Below, in pieces: positions 36,297 through 45,511 of a stretch of DNA of 64,000 bases. Under the pieces are notes generated by a model, which worked only from the letters and a program-made list of their open reading frames with translations, ran no database searches and had not been told where the DNA came from. The stretch is from Mycobacterium sp. SMC-8. Lineage in GTDB: Bacteria > Actinomycetota > Actinomycetes > Mycobacteriales > Mycobacteriaceae. The translations under genes were made by a program, and so were the position numbers. The DNA lies in assembly GCF_025263565.1 (NCBI RefSeq), contig NZ_CP079865.1, forward strand, positions 4,464,001 to 4,528,000. The letters run 5' to 3'. Numbering within the stretch: the first letter of the stretch is position 1; every line of letters starts with the position of its first letter.

Positions 36297-37044
36297 AAAC
36301 ACCGCCGCACAACCTGATTCCCGTCCGGTGTTGCTGGAAGTGCGCGATGTCGTCGTGCACTACGGCCGGATCAAAGCTCTGCACTCGGTGTCGCTGACCG
36401 TGCACGAGGGTGAACTGGTCACGCTGCTCGGGTCCAACGGCGCGGGCAAGACCACGATGATGCGCGCGATCTCGGGCCTGCTGCCGCTGACGTCGGGGTC
36501 GGTGTGGTTCGACGGCAGAGACATCAGCCGGGTCAAGGCGCACAAGCGGGTGGCCGACGGTTTGATCCAGGCGCCGGAGGGCCGTGGTGTCTTCCCGGGT
36601 ATGACGATCATCGAGAACCTGGAAATGGGCTGCTACGGACGTAAATTCGCCTCGAAGGGCGAACACGACGAGCGCCTCGACTGGGTGTTGGAGACGTTTC
36701 CGAGGCTCGCGGAGCGTCGAAGCCAGGTCGGGGGAACGCTTTCGGGCGGGGAGCAGCAGATGCTGGCAATCGGCCGGGCGTTGATGGCGCGGCCGAAAGT
36801 GCTGCTGCTCGACGAGCCGTCGATGGGGTTGGCGCCGATGGTGATCTCGCAGATCTTCAAGATCATCGCCGAGATCAACGGGAACGGCACCACGGTGCTG
36901 CTGGTCGAACAGAACGCCCAGCAGGCGTTGAGCCGCTCGGACCGGGCCTACATCCTGGAGACCGGGGAGGTCACCCGCACCGGCGATGCTCGGACATTGT
37001 TGGCCGACAAGAGTATTCGCGCGGCCTACCTCGGCGTGGCCTGA
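36283..37044 (+). CDS. livF: Branched-chain amino-acid ABC transporter ATPase LivF
   Basis: LivF is the second ATPase of the system. The 253 residues contain Walker A GSNGAGKTTMMR, Q-loop IQAPEGRGVFPGMT, signature LSGGEQQMLAIGRAL, Walker B VLLLDEPSMGLAP and a closing AAYLGVA typical of the family. The ATG at 36283 lies inside livG. It ends the operon; an inverted repeat follows at 37082-37143. Confidence 0.94.
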   Translation: MSSPENTAAQPDSRPVLLEVRDVVVHYGRIKALHSVSLTVHEGELVTLLGSNGAGKTTMMRAISGLLPLTSGSVWFDGRDISRVKAHKRVADGLIQAPEGRGVFPGMTIIENLEMGCYGRKFASKGEHDERLDWVLETFPRLAERRSQVGGTLSGGEQQMLAIGRALMARPKVLLLDEPSMGLAPMVISQIFKIIAEINGNGTTVLLVEQNAQQALSRSDRAYILETGEVTRTGDARTLLADKSIRAAYLGVA

Positions 37045-37081
37045 TCTCTCTCTCCCCCTTTTTTTGGTGCCCTTTCCTACT

Positions 37082-37143
37082 CGCGAGCGTGCGTGTCTGC
37101 GGGCGACATGCCGGGTAATTCGGCGATTCTGCGCACGCTCGCG
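37082..37143. repeat. Long-spaced 12-bp inverted repeat between convergent genes
   Basis: CGCGAGCGTGCG (37082-37093) and CGCACGCTCGCG (37132-37143) are exact reverse complements separated by 38 bases containing ATGCCGGGTAATTCGGCGAT. The element fills most of the gap between livF and the convergent ltp gene. It resembles the dispersed palindromic elements found between convergent mycobacterial genes and may form a large hairpin serving as a terminator for both. Confidence 0.6.
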
Positions 37144-37163
37144 CGGGTTGGGGTGGGGGTGTT

Positions 37164-38363
37164 TTAGGTGGCGAGGATGACTGAGGAGCCGTGGCCGAAG
37201 AGGCCTTGGTTGGCGGTGATGCCGACGGTGGCGCCTTCGACTTGGCGGCCGGTGGCTTGGCCTTTGAGTTGCCAGGTCAGTTCGCAGATTTGGGCGATGG
37301 CTTGGGCGGGGATGGCTTCGCCGAAGGAGGCCAGCCCGCCGGAGGGGTTGACCGGGATGTGTCCGCCGATGGTGGTGGCGCCGGTGCGTAGGAGGTGTTC
37401 GGCCTCACCTTTGGCGCACAGGCCGAGGTGTTCGTACCAGTCCAGTTCCAGCGCGGTGGACAGGTCGTAAACCTCGGCCAGACTCAGGTCTTCGGGGCCG
37501 ATGCCGGCTTCGGCGTAGGCGGCGTCGAGGATCTGGTCTTTGAACACCCGCTCGGGTCCGGGGACCACGGCGGTGGAATCGGTGGCGATGTCGGGCAGCT
37601 CGGGCAGGTGCTGGGGGTATTGGGGGGATTGCAGGCTGATCGCGCGCACCGAGGGGACTCCCTCGACCGAACCCAGGTGTTTTTCGGCGAAGGCTTTGGA
37701 GGCCACGATGAGGGCGGCGGCGCCGTCGCTGGTGGCGCAGATGTCGAGCAGGCGCAGCGGGTCGGACACCACCGGGGAGGCCAGCACATCGTCGACGGTG
37801 GCTTCTTTGCGGTAGCGGGCGTTGGGGTTGGCCAGGCCGTGGCGGGCGTTTTTGACTTTGACCGCGGCGAAGTCTTGCACGGTGGCGCCGTAGAGGTCCA
37901 TGCGGCGCCGTGCCAGCAGGGCGAAGTAGACGGTGTTGGTGGCCCCGATCAGGTGGAAGCGTTGCCAGTCGGGGTCGTTTTTGCGTTCCCCGCCGACGGG
38001 GGCGAAGAAACCTTTGGGGGTGGTGTCGGCGCCGATGACCAGGGCGACCTCGCACAGTCCGGCCAGAATGTGGGCGCGCGCGGACTGCAGGGCTTGCGAG
38101 CCCGAGGCGCAGGCGGCGTAGCTGGAGGTGATCGGGATGCCGTTCCAGCCCAGTTTCTGGGCGAAGGTGGCCCCGGCGACGAAGCCGGGGTAGCCGTTGC
38201 GGATGGTGTCGGCGCCGGCGACGAGTTGGATCTGGCGCCAGTCCAAGCCGGCTTCGGCCAGGGCGGCGCGCGCGGCCACGACCCCGTATTCGGTGAAGTC
38301 GCGTCCCCATTTGCCCCAGGGGTGCATTCCCGCACCCAGGATGTAGACCGGTTCCGGGCTCAT
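37164..38363 (-). CDS. Thiolase-fold lipid-transfer protein (SCP-x/Ltp type, Rv1627c-like)
   Basis: The 399-residue protein has the thiolase fold with ITSSYAACASGSQALQSA at the usual nucleophile site and HIPVNPSGGLASFGEAIPA where true thiolases have a GHP histidine, which is replaced here. This combination marks the Ltp/SCP-x group, several of which act as retro-aldolases or partners in steroid side-chain breakdown with a DUF35 protein. The preceding DUF35 gene overlaps its start (ATGA), and a KstR-type operator lies before the pair, so a role in sterol catabolism is likely. The ATG at 38363 begins MSPEPVYILGAGMHPWG. Confidence 0.88.
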   Translation of the reverse strand: MSPEPVYILGAGMHPWGKWGRDFTEYGVVAARAALAEAGLDWRQIQLVAGADTIRNGYPGFVAGATFAQKLGWNGIPITSSYAACASGSQALQSARAHILAGLCEVALVIGADTTPKGFFAPVGGERKNDPDWQRFHLIGATNTVYFALLARRRMDLYGATVQDFAAVKVKNARHGLANPNARYRKEATVDDVLASPVVSDPLRLLDICATSDGAAALIVASKAFAEKHLGSVEGVPSVRAISLQSPQYPQHLPELPDIATDSTAVVPGPERVFKDQILDAAYAEAGIGPEDLSLAEVYDLSTALELDWYEHLGLCAKGEAEHLLRTGATTIGGHIPVNPSGGLASFGEAIPAQAIAQICELTWQLKGQATGRQVEGATVGITANQGLFGHGSSVILAT

Positions 38364-38821
38364 CGGGCCTGACCTTCCGTGGTTGTCTCGGCGATTTTCC
38401 AGGCGTGCACGATGCGTTGCACCCCGTCGTCGTCGACATACAAAGGCATCGTGGTCAGTTCCATCTCCATGCCCACTGTCAGGTCGGCGGCCAGGGTGCC
38501 CTCGATGACCTTGCCCAACACGATCAGCCCTTCGGCGGCCAGTTCGACCGCCGCGACGGCGAAGGGCTCGAACGGATCCGGGGACGGATACGGCGGCGGC
38601 GGGGCATACCGGTTCTCGGTGTAGCTCCACAACCGGCCCCGCCGCGACAACGGCACCTGGGCCAGCTCATCACCCTCACACCCGGGATTCGGGCAATTAT
38701 CGGCCCGCGGCGGGAACACAAACGTCCCGCACAGATGACACTTACCACCGATCAGATACGGATCCCCCGACCCATCCGTGGCGAACCACCCGTCGATCGC
38801 AGGTTGCGTAGAAGCTGACAC
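38360..38821 (-). CDS. DUF35 OB-fold zinc-ribbon protein (Rv1628c-like)
   Basis: This 153-residue protein has the DUF35 layout: a short helix (AIDGWFATDGSGDPYLIGGK), a four-cysteine zinc ribbon (CHLCG and CPNPGC) and an OB-fold domain (RGRLWSYTENRYAPP through GKVIEGTLAADLTVGMEMEL). DUF35 proteins bind acyl-CoA and form complexes with thiolase-like or dehydratase partners. The overlapping downstream gene is such a partner. GTG 38821 gives the normal start. It is divergent from polA. Confidence 0.88.
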   Translation of the reverse strand: MSASTQPAIDGWFATDGSGDPYLIGGKCHLCGTFVFPPRADNCPNPGCEGDELAQVPLSRRGRLWSYTENRYAPPPPYPSPDPFEPFAVAAVELAAEGLIVLGKVIEGTLAADLTVGMEMELTTMPLYVDDDGVQRIVHAWKIAETTTEGQAR

Positions 38822-38853
38822 GCGGGTCAGCGTACCGAGTCCGGCCGGGAAAC

Positions 38854-38867
38854 TGAAACGTGTTCCA
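38854..38867. promoter_or_regulatory. KstR-type operator upstream of the DUF35-ltp pair
   Basis: TGAAACGTGTTCCA fits the KstR motif TnnAACnnGTTnnA at every fixed position, with symmetric flanks (ACTG and CAGT). It lies 33 bases before the DUF35 start, between the divergent polA and DUF35 genes. KstR is the TetR-family repressor of cholesterol catabolism in mycobacteria, and I recall the Rv1627c-Rv1628c pair among its targets. Confidence 0.75.
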
Positions 38868-38975
38868 GTTTGGTGTCGTCCGGTCAGTTCCCGGCGGCGC
38901 GTCCGCTCAACGAGCGGGCCGGCGCGATGATTGCGGCGACGGGCGCAGCTGCTGTCGGCCCAGATGCCTAGAGTG

Positions 38976-41711
38976 ATGTCCGTGAGCCCTGCCAAGACTG
39001 CATCGGAGACCAGAGCCGGTAAACCGGAGGCCGGCGCCAAGCCCACCCTGATGCTGCTGGACGGCAACTCGCTGGCCTTCCGGGCGTTCTACGCGCTGCC
39101 CGCCGAGAACTTCAAGACCCAGGGCGGGTTGACCACCAACGCGGTGTACGGGTTTACCGCCATGCTGATCAACCTGCTGCGCGACGAGCAGCCCAGCCAC
39201 ATCGCAGCCGCGTTCGACGTGTCCCGGCAGACGTTCCGCAAGGACAAATACCCGGACTACAAAGAGGGCCGCTCGGCCACGCCCGACGAATTCCGCGGCC
39301 AGATCGACATCACCAAAGAGGTGCTCGGCGCGCTGGGAATCACGGTGCTGGCCGAGCCCGGTTTCGAGGCCGACGACATCATCGCGACGCTGGCGACGCA
39401 GGCCCAGAGCGAAGGGCACCGCGTCCTGGTGGTCACCGGCGACCGCGACGCGCTGCAACTGGTCAGCGACGACGTCACGGTGTTGTACCCGCGCAAGGGC
39501 GTCAGCGAGTTGACGCGGTTCTCCCCCGAGGCCGTCCAGGAGAAGTACGGGCTGAGCCCCGCGCAGTACCCGGACTTCGCGGCGCTGCGCGGCGACCCGA
39601 GCGACAACCTTCCCGGCATTCCCGGGGTCGGCGAGAAGACGGCGACGAAATGGATCGCCGAGTACGGCTCGTTGCAGTCGCTGGTCGACAACGTCGACAA
39701 GGTCAAGGGCAAGGTCGGCGACGCGCTGCGCGCGCACCTGTCCAGCGTCGTGCTCAACCGCGAGCTCACCGAGCTGGTCAAGGACGTGCCGCTGGCGCAG
39801 ACCCCCGACACGCTGCGCATGCAGCCTTGGAACCGCGACCAGATTCACCGCCTGTTCGACGACCTCGAGTTCCGTGTCCTACGCGACCGGCTCTTCGATA
39901 CGCTGGCCTCGGCCGATCCCGAGGTCGACGAGGGGTTCGAGGTCCGCGGTGAGGCGCTGGAACCCGGCACGCTGGCCGGCTGGCTGACCGACCACAGCGA
40001 CGGCCGGCGCTTCGGACTGGCCGTGGTCGGCAACCACCTCGCCTTCGACAGCGACGCGACCGCGCTGGCGATCGTCGCCTCAGGCGGCGACGGGCGCTAC
40101 ATCGACACCGCCCGTCTCGATCCCGAGGACGAGAAGGCGCTGGCGTCCTGGTTGGCTGATCCAGAAGTGCCGAAGGCGCTGCACGAGGCCAAGCTTGCGA
40201 TGCACGACCTGCAGGGGCGGGGCTGGACGTTGGCCGGGGTCACCTCCGACACCGCGCTGGCCGCGTACCTGGTTCGTCCCGGGCAGCGCAGTTTCGCCCT
40301 CGACGATCTGTCGCTGCGCTACCTCAAACGTGAACTGCGTGCGGACAACCCTGAGCAACAACAGCTTTCGCTTCTCGACGACGGTGACGGTGTCGACGAC
40401 CAGGCTGTGCAGACCTTGCTGCTGCGTGCCAGCGCGGTGACCGACCTCGCCGATGCGCTCGACGAGGAACTCGCGCGCATCGACTCCACAGCGCTGCTGG
40501 GCAACATGGAGCTGCCGGTGCAGCGGGTGCTGGCAGAGCTCGAGACCGCGGGCATCGCCGTCGATCTGGAGATGCTGTCGGGGCTGCAAAGTGAGTTCGC
40601 GGCCCAGATCCGCGACGCTGCCGAGGCGGCCTATGCCGTGATCGGCAAGCAGATCAACCTGGGCTCACCGAAGCAGCTGCAGGTCGTGCTGTTCGACGAG
40701 CTGGAGATGCCGAAGACGAAGCGGACCAAGACCGGTTACACCACGGACGCGGACGCGCTGCAGTCGCTGTTCGACAAGACCGGGCATCCTTTCCTGCAGC
40801 ATCTGCTGGCTCACCGCGACGCGACCCGACTGAAGGTCACCGTCGACGGGCTGCTCAACGCGGTCGCCTCCGACGGCCGGATTCACACCACGTTCAACCA
40901 GACGATCGCAGCCACCGGGCGGTTGTCCTCGACGGAACCGAACCTGCAGAACATCCCGATCCGCACCGAGGCGGGGCGCCGGATCCGGGACGCGTTTGTG
41001 GTCGGCAAGGGCTACGGCGAGTTGATGACTGCCGACTACAGCCAGATCGAAATGCGGATCATGGCTCACCTCTCCCGGGACGAAGGTCTCATCAAGGCGT
41101 TCAACACCGGCGAGGATCTGCACTCGTTCGTCGCCTCCCGGGCGTTCTCGGTGCCGATCGACGAGGTCACCGCCGAGTTGCGGCGCCGGGTCAAGGCAAT
41201 GTCCTACGGACTGGCCTACGGGCTGAGCGCCTACGGGCTCTCACAGCAGCTCAAGATCTCCACCGAAGAGGCCAAGGAACAGATGGAGCAGTACTTCGCC
41301 CGGTTCGGCGGGGTGCGGGACTACCTGCGCGACGTGGTGGACCAGGCCCGCAAGGATGGCTACACCTCGACCGTGTTCGGCCGTCGGCGCTATCTGCCCG
41401 AGCTCGACAGCAGCAACCGGCAGGTGCGTGAGGCCGCCGAACGCGCTGCGCTCAACGCGCCCATCCAGGGCAGCGCCGCCGACATCATCAAGGTCGCGAT
41501 GATCAACGTGGACCGGGCGATCAAAGACGCAGGTCTGTCGTCACGCATGCTGCTGCAGGTGCACGACGAGCTTCTGTTCGAGGTTGCCGACGGCGAGCGC
41601 GACCAGCTCGACGCGCTGGTGCGCGAGCAGATGGGCAGCGCCTATCAGCTCGACGTGCCGTTGGAGGTGTCCGTCGGCTACGGCCGCAGCTGGGATTCCG
41701 CGGCGCATTAG
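38976..41711 (+). CDS. polA: DNA polymerase I
   Basis: Pol I fills gaps and removes Okazaki primers. The 911-residue protein has an N-terminal 5' nuclease domain (LMLLDGNSLAFRAFYA, VVTGDRDALQLVSD, LRGDPSDNLPGIPGVGEKTA) and a degenerate central exonuclease domain lacking the usual catalytic acids. The polymerase domain has motif A (TADYSQIEMRIMAHLS), motif B (RRRVKAMSYGLAYGLSAYG) and motif C (LQVHDELLFE). GTG 38982, which gives MSPAKTA as in M. tuberculosis, is an alternative to ATG 38976. Confidence 0.97.
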   Translation: MSVSPAKTASETRAGKPEAGAKPTLMLLDGNSLAFRAFYALPAENFKTQGGLTTNAVYGFTAMLINLLRDEQPSHIAAAFDVSRQTFRKDKYPDYKEGRSATPDEFRGQIDITKEVLGALGITVLAEPGFEADDIIATLATQAQSEGHRVLVVTGDRDALQLVSDDVTVLYPRKGVSELTRFSPEAVQEKYGLSPAQYPDFAALRGDPSDNLPGIPGVGEKTATKWIAEYGSLQSLVDNVDKVKGKVGDALRAHLSSVVLNRELTELVKDVPLAQTPDTLRMQPWNRDQIHRLFDDLEFRVLRDRLFDTLASADPEVDEGFEVRGEALEPGTLAGWLTDHSDGRRFGLAVVGNHLAFDSDATALAIVASGGDGRYIDTARLDPEDEKALASWLADPEVPKALHEAKLAMHDLQGRGWTLAGVTSDTALAAYLVRPGQRSFALDDLSLRYLKRELRADNPEQQQLSLLDDGDGVDDQAVQTLLLRASAVTDLADALDEELARIDSTALLGNMELPVQRVLAELETAGIAVDLEMLSGLQSEFAAQIRDAAEAAYAVIGKQINLGSPKQLQVVLFDELEMPKTKRTKTGYTTDADALQSLFDKTGHPFLQHLLAHRDATRLKVTVDGLLNAVASDGRIHTTFNQTIAATGRLSSTEPNLQNIPIRTEAGRRIRDAFVVGKGYGELMTADYSQIEMRIMAHLSRDEGLIKAFNTGEDLHSFVASRAFSVPIDEVTAELRRRVKAMSYGLAYGLSAYGLSQQLKISTEEAKEQMEQYFARFGGVRDYLRDVVDQARKDGYTSTVFGRRRYLPELDSSNRQVREAAERAALNAPIQGSAADIIKVAMINVDRAIKDAGLSSRMLLQVHDELLFEVADGERDQLDALVREQMGSAYQLDVPLEVSVGYGRSWDSAAH

Positions 41712-41753
41712 CCGGACCCGTGCGGTCGACGCGGCTTCCGCTTAGGCTACGGC

Positions 41754-41777
41754 ATTATGTAGGGTCGCATACATAAT
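41754..41777. promoter_or_regulatory. Inverted repeat ATTATGT-N10-ACATAAT before the thioesterase gene
   Basis: ATTATGT (41754-41760) and ACATAAT (41771-41777) are exact reverse complements with a ten-base spacer, AT-rich in a GC-rich setting, and end one base before the GGAGGAAGG ribosome-binding site. Such a site would let a repressor, for example of the TetR family, block transcription of the following gene. No regulator gene is adjacent. Confidence 0.5.
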
Positions 41778-41794
41778 TGGAGGAAGGATCGTGC

Positions 41795-42604
41795 ATGCCG
41801 AAACACTCGTTCGACGCGGCGATCGAACTCGAACCCACCGAGTCCAGGGGAGTGCTGCGCGGACACACCAGCCCGGATTGGGCTAACATGGTCGGCCCGT
41901 TCGGCGGGGTGACCGCCGCCGCGCTGCTGCGTGCCGTCCAATTGCAGCCCGACCGCGCCGGTGACCCCGTCGCGTTGACGGTGAACTTTGTGGCGCCTGT
42001 GCTCGACGGTGAATTCGACATCGCCACCAAGCCGGTGCGCACCAACCGCACCAATCAGCACTGGCTGATCGAGTTGTCGCAGGAAGGTTCGATCAGGACC
42101 AACGCCACCGCGGTGTTCGGGTTCCGCCGAGACACCTGGTCGGACACCGAGCGACAGCCACCTTCGGCGCCCGCCCCGGAGGACATCGTGCCGACCGGTC
42201 TGCCCGAGATGGTGGTGTGGGCCGGCAATTACGACATGCGCTACGTCGAGGGCGCCGTCCCCAGGCCGGACGGCGGGCCGGTGGACTCGTCGACCACCAC
42301 GTTGTGGGCGAGGGACCGGCAGGGGCGCGCTGTGGACTTCCCGTCCCTGGCCGCGCTCAGCGACATCTTCTACCCGCGGGTGTTCCTGCGTCGCGGCGCG
42401 CTGTGTCCGGCCGGAACCATCTCGTTGACCACCTATTTCCATGTCGACGCGGATGAACTGTCCGCGGTCGACGGCGAATTCGTGCTGTGCCGGTCCCGTG
42501 CGAACCGGTTCGCGCGCGGCTACTTCGACCAGTCGGGCGAGATCTGGAGCAGGTCGGGCGACCTGCTGGTCACCACCCACCAGGTCGTCTACTTCAAGAC
42601 CTAG
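41795..42604 (+). CDS. Acyl-CoA thioesterase family protein (double hotdog)
   Basis: The 269-residue protein belongs to the TesB-like thioesterase superfamily: GPFGGVTAAALLRAV, DPVALTVNFVAPVLDGEFDI and RTNRTNQHWLIELSQEG in the first hotdog, then a second with DSSTTTLWARDRQGR and LTTYFHVDADEL. It should hydrolyse an acyl-CoA or act on a related thioester; the substrate is unknown. The ATG at 41795 has GGAGGAAGG upstream. It is not part of this locus in M. tuberculosis. Its stop shares CTAG with the convergent prsW stop. Confidence 0.82.
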   Translation: MPKHSFDAAIELEPTESRGVLRGHTSPDWANMVGPFGGVTAAALLRAVQLQPDRAGDPVALTVNFVAPVLDGEFDIATKPVRTNRTNQHWLIELSQEGSIRTNATAVFGFRRDTWSDTERQPPSAPAPEDIVPTGLPEMVVWAGNYDMRYVEGAVPRPDGGPVDSSTTTLWARDRQGRAVDFPSLAALSDIFYPRVFLRRGALCPAGTISLTTYFHVDADELSAVDGEFVLCRSRANRFARGYFDQSGEIWSRSGDLLVTTHQVVYFKT

Positions 42605-43803
42605 GAAGACCTAGGCCATTGCGGCGCGTGGGTTCGGAAACCCGCCATCCGCTGTAGCGCCGGGGACGCCGACCTGGCGGCATGCACGGCATGGGTGTCC
42701 TCGTACAGCAGGGTCGTCACCCGGTCGTCGCCGAAGCCGCGATCGATGCGATCGCGGACGAAAGCCAGTCCGGCGACTTCGTGGGCGAACCGCTTGACCG
42801 ACTTACCGGCCTCCTTTCCGCCGAAGCGGGTGGCCTCGGCGACGGCCTGCTTGCGGGTCCGCATCGACCCCAACCATGTGGCCTCGTTCGGCGTGACGAC
42901 GCCCGCGGAAACCATCCCGGGGAGCTTCTCGGTGACGATGCGCTGCTCTCGACGCCGGCTGTTGACCGCCAGGGCGATCGCAAGTGCGAATACCGGCATC
43001 ATCCAGAACACGTACGTCCCGAAGTACGCGCCGGTGCCCAGCAGCGACGAGCCATTCCACATCGCATGCAGCGCGACCGCCCCCGCGTAACCCAGCAGGA
43101 TGCAGCCGGCCTTTCCGGCGCCGCTGCGTCGCTGCAGCGCGAACCAGACGCCGAGCGCGAACAGCGTGGTGAACAGCGAATGCGCGAACGGCGCCATGAC
43201 CAGCCGCAGCGCCGCGGTCACCAGAGAGTCCGCCAGCGACTCACCGTTGGCGATGTAGAGAATGTCTTCCAGCCAGGCGAAGCCGGCCCCGACCAGCCCG
43301 GCGTACACCAGGCAGTCGGTCAGCGAATTCATCTCGTTGCGCCTGGCGCCGGTCATCATCAGCAGCAGGAACAGTCCCTTGGCGGCCTCCTCGGTCACCG
43401 GTGCGCCGATGACCAGCGTGAATGGGCTGACGCCGGTCGCGTCGGGATCCACCGCGGGATTGAGCCACGCGTCCAGAAAGACCTGCAGGAGCGCCGAGAC
43501 GACGACCGCCACCGACGTGCCCCAGATGAACGCCAGCAGAAGTAGTCGCGGTGGCTCAGGCTCGAAGCGGTCCAGCCACAGATAGGCCAGCACCACCACG
43601 GCCATCGCCAGGCTGGACAGCACGAACCCGATCGCGGTCCCGACCGGGTTGGCCAGCGTCAGCAGGATGACGATCAGCCCCGCCAGGGTGCCCAGCGCGA
43701 TGAGCAGGCCCAACGGTGCGCCGACCGTGCGGACTCGACGCGCGAACGGCGCTCCGAGATGACGGAATCGGTGAGGCCCCCCAGGAGCGCCGGCGTACGC
43801 CAC
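42601..43803 (-). CDS. PrsW-family intramembrane metalloprotease-like protein
   Basis: The 400-residue protein has eight or nine membrane helices and the PrsW motifs: EEAAKG (EExxK) in PVTEEAAKGLFLLL, FAWLED (FxxxE), AHSLFT and LHAMWN. PrsW in Bacillus cleaves an anti-sigma factor, but no sigma or anti-sigma gene is next to this one. A soluble C-terminal part (about residues 300-400) is rich in charged residues. The GTG at 43803 begins MAYAGAPGGPHRFRHLG. Confidence 0.87.
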   Translation of the reverse strand: MAYAGAPGGPHRFRHLGAPFARRVRTVGAPLGLLIALGTLAGLIVILLTLANPVGTAIGFVLSSLAMAVVVLAYLWLDRFEPEPPRLLLLAFIWGTSVAVVVSALLQVFLDAWLNPAVDPDATGVSPFTLVIGAPVTEEAAKGLFLLLMMTGARRNEMNSLTDCLVYAGLVGAGFAWLEDILYIANGESLADSLVTAALRLVMAPFAHSLFTTLFALGVWFALQRRSGAGKAGCILLGYAGAVALHAMWNGSSLLGTGAYFGTYVFWMMPVFALAIALAVNSRRREQRIVTEKLPGMVSAGVVTPNEATWLGSMRTRKQAVAEATRFGGKEAGKSVKRFAHEVAGLAFVRDRIDRGFGDDRVTTLLYEDTHAVHAARSASPALQRMAGFRTHAPQWPRSS

Positions 43804-43955
43804 GACAGCAGGGTAGCGGGTCAGGGGAGGCGGGTTTGTCCTGCATGGACCCAGTCGAGTAGCCTCGACGTGTACCTGTGTGTGCGATTCGCGGGTGCCG
43901 CCAACAAAACACTCATCTGTCCCTACGATTAAACCTGTCCGGAGCAACCCACCAC

Positions 43956-45395
<1,440 letters not shown>

Positions 45396-45407
45396 CAATT
45401 CCGATCG

Positions 45408-45437
45408 AAGGCCCCGGCTCCGTGGAGTCGGGGCCTT
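45408..45437 (+). terminator. Hairpin terminator after rpsA
   Basis: AAGGCCCCGGCTCC (45408-45421) pairs with GGAGTCGGGGCCTT (45424-45437) with one G-T mismatch and a two-base loop. It begins 13 bases after the rpsA stop and lacks a long T-run, as is common in mycobacteria. Confidence 0.75.
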
Positions 45438-45475
45438 CGTCGTCTCCGGATCCGACAGGTGCACGTATCGCTTTT

Positions 45476-45494
45476 TGACAATGATTTTCATTAA
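45476..45494. promoter_or_regulatory. Zur-box-like palindrome before the aztD-like gene
   Basis: AATGA (45480-45484), TTT and TCATT (45488-45492) form an exact palindrome inside TGACAATGATTTTCATTAA. This closely matches the mycobacterial Zur (zinc uptake regulator) operator with its AATGATNNTCATT-type core. It lies about 18 bases before the lipoprotein start, where repressor binding would cover the promoter. Confidence 0.7.
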
Positions 45495-45511
45495 CGTGTT
45501 GGATCGTGCCC

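Noticed and set aside
37164..38821. Third-position codon use in ltp/DUF35 looks somewhat different from neighbours, suggesting recent transfer.
   Set aside because: The genes are in their conserved mycobacterial place with a KstR site; I could not compute codon statistics, so transfer is not claimed.
42682..43545. A 287-residue plus-strand open frame opposite prsW.
   Set aside because: It is an antisense shadow; the minus strand carries all PrsW motifs and membrane helices.
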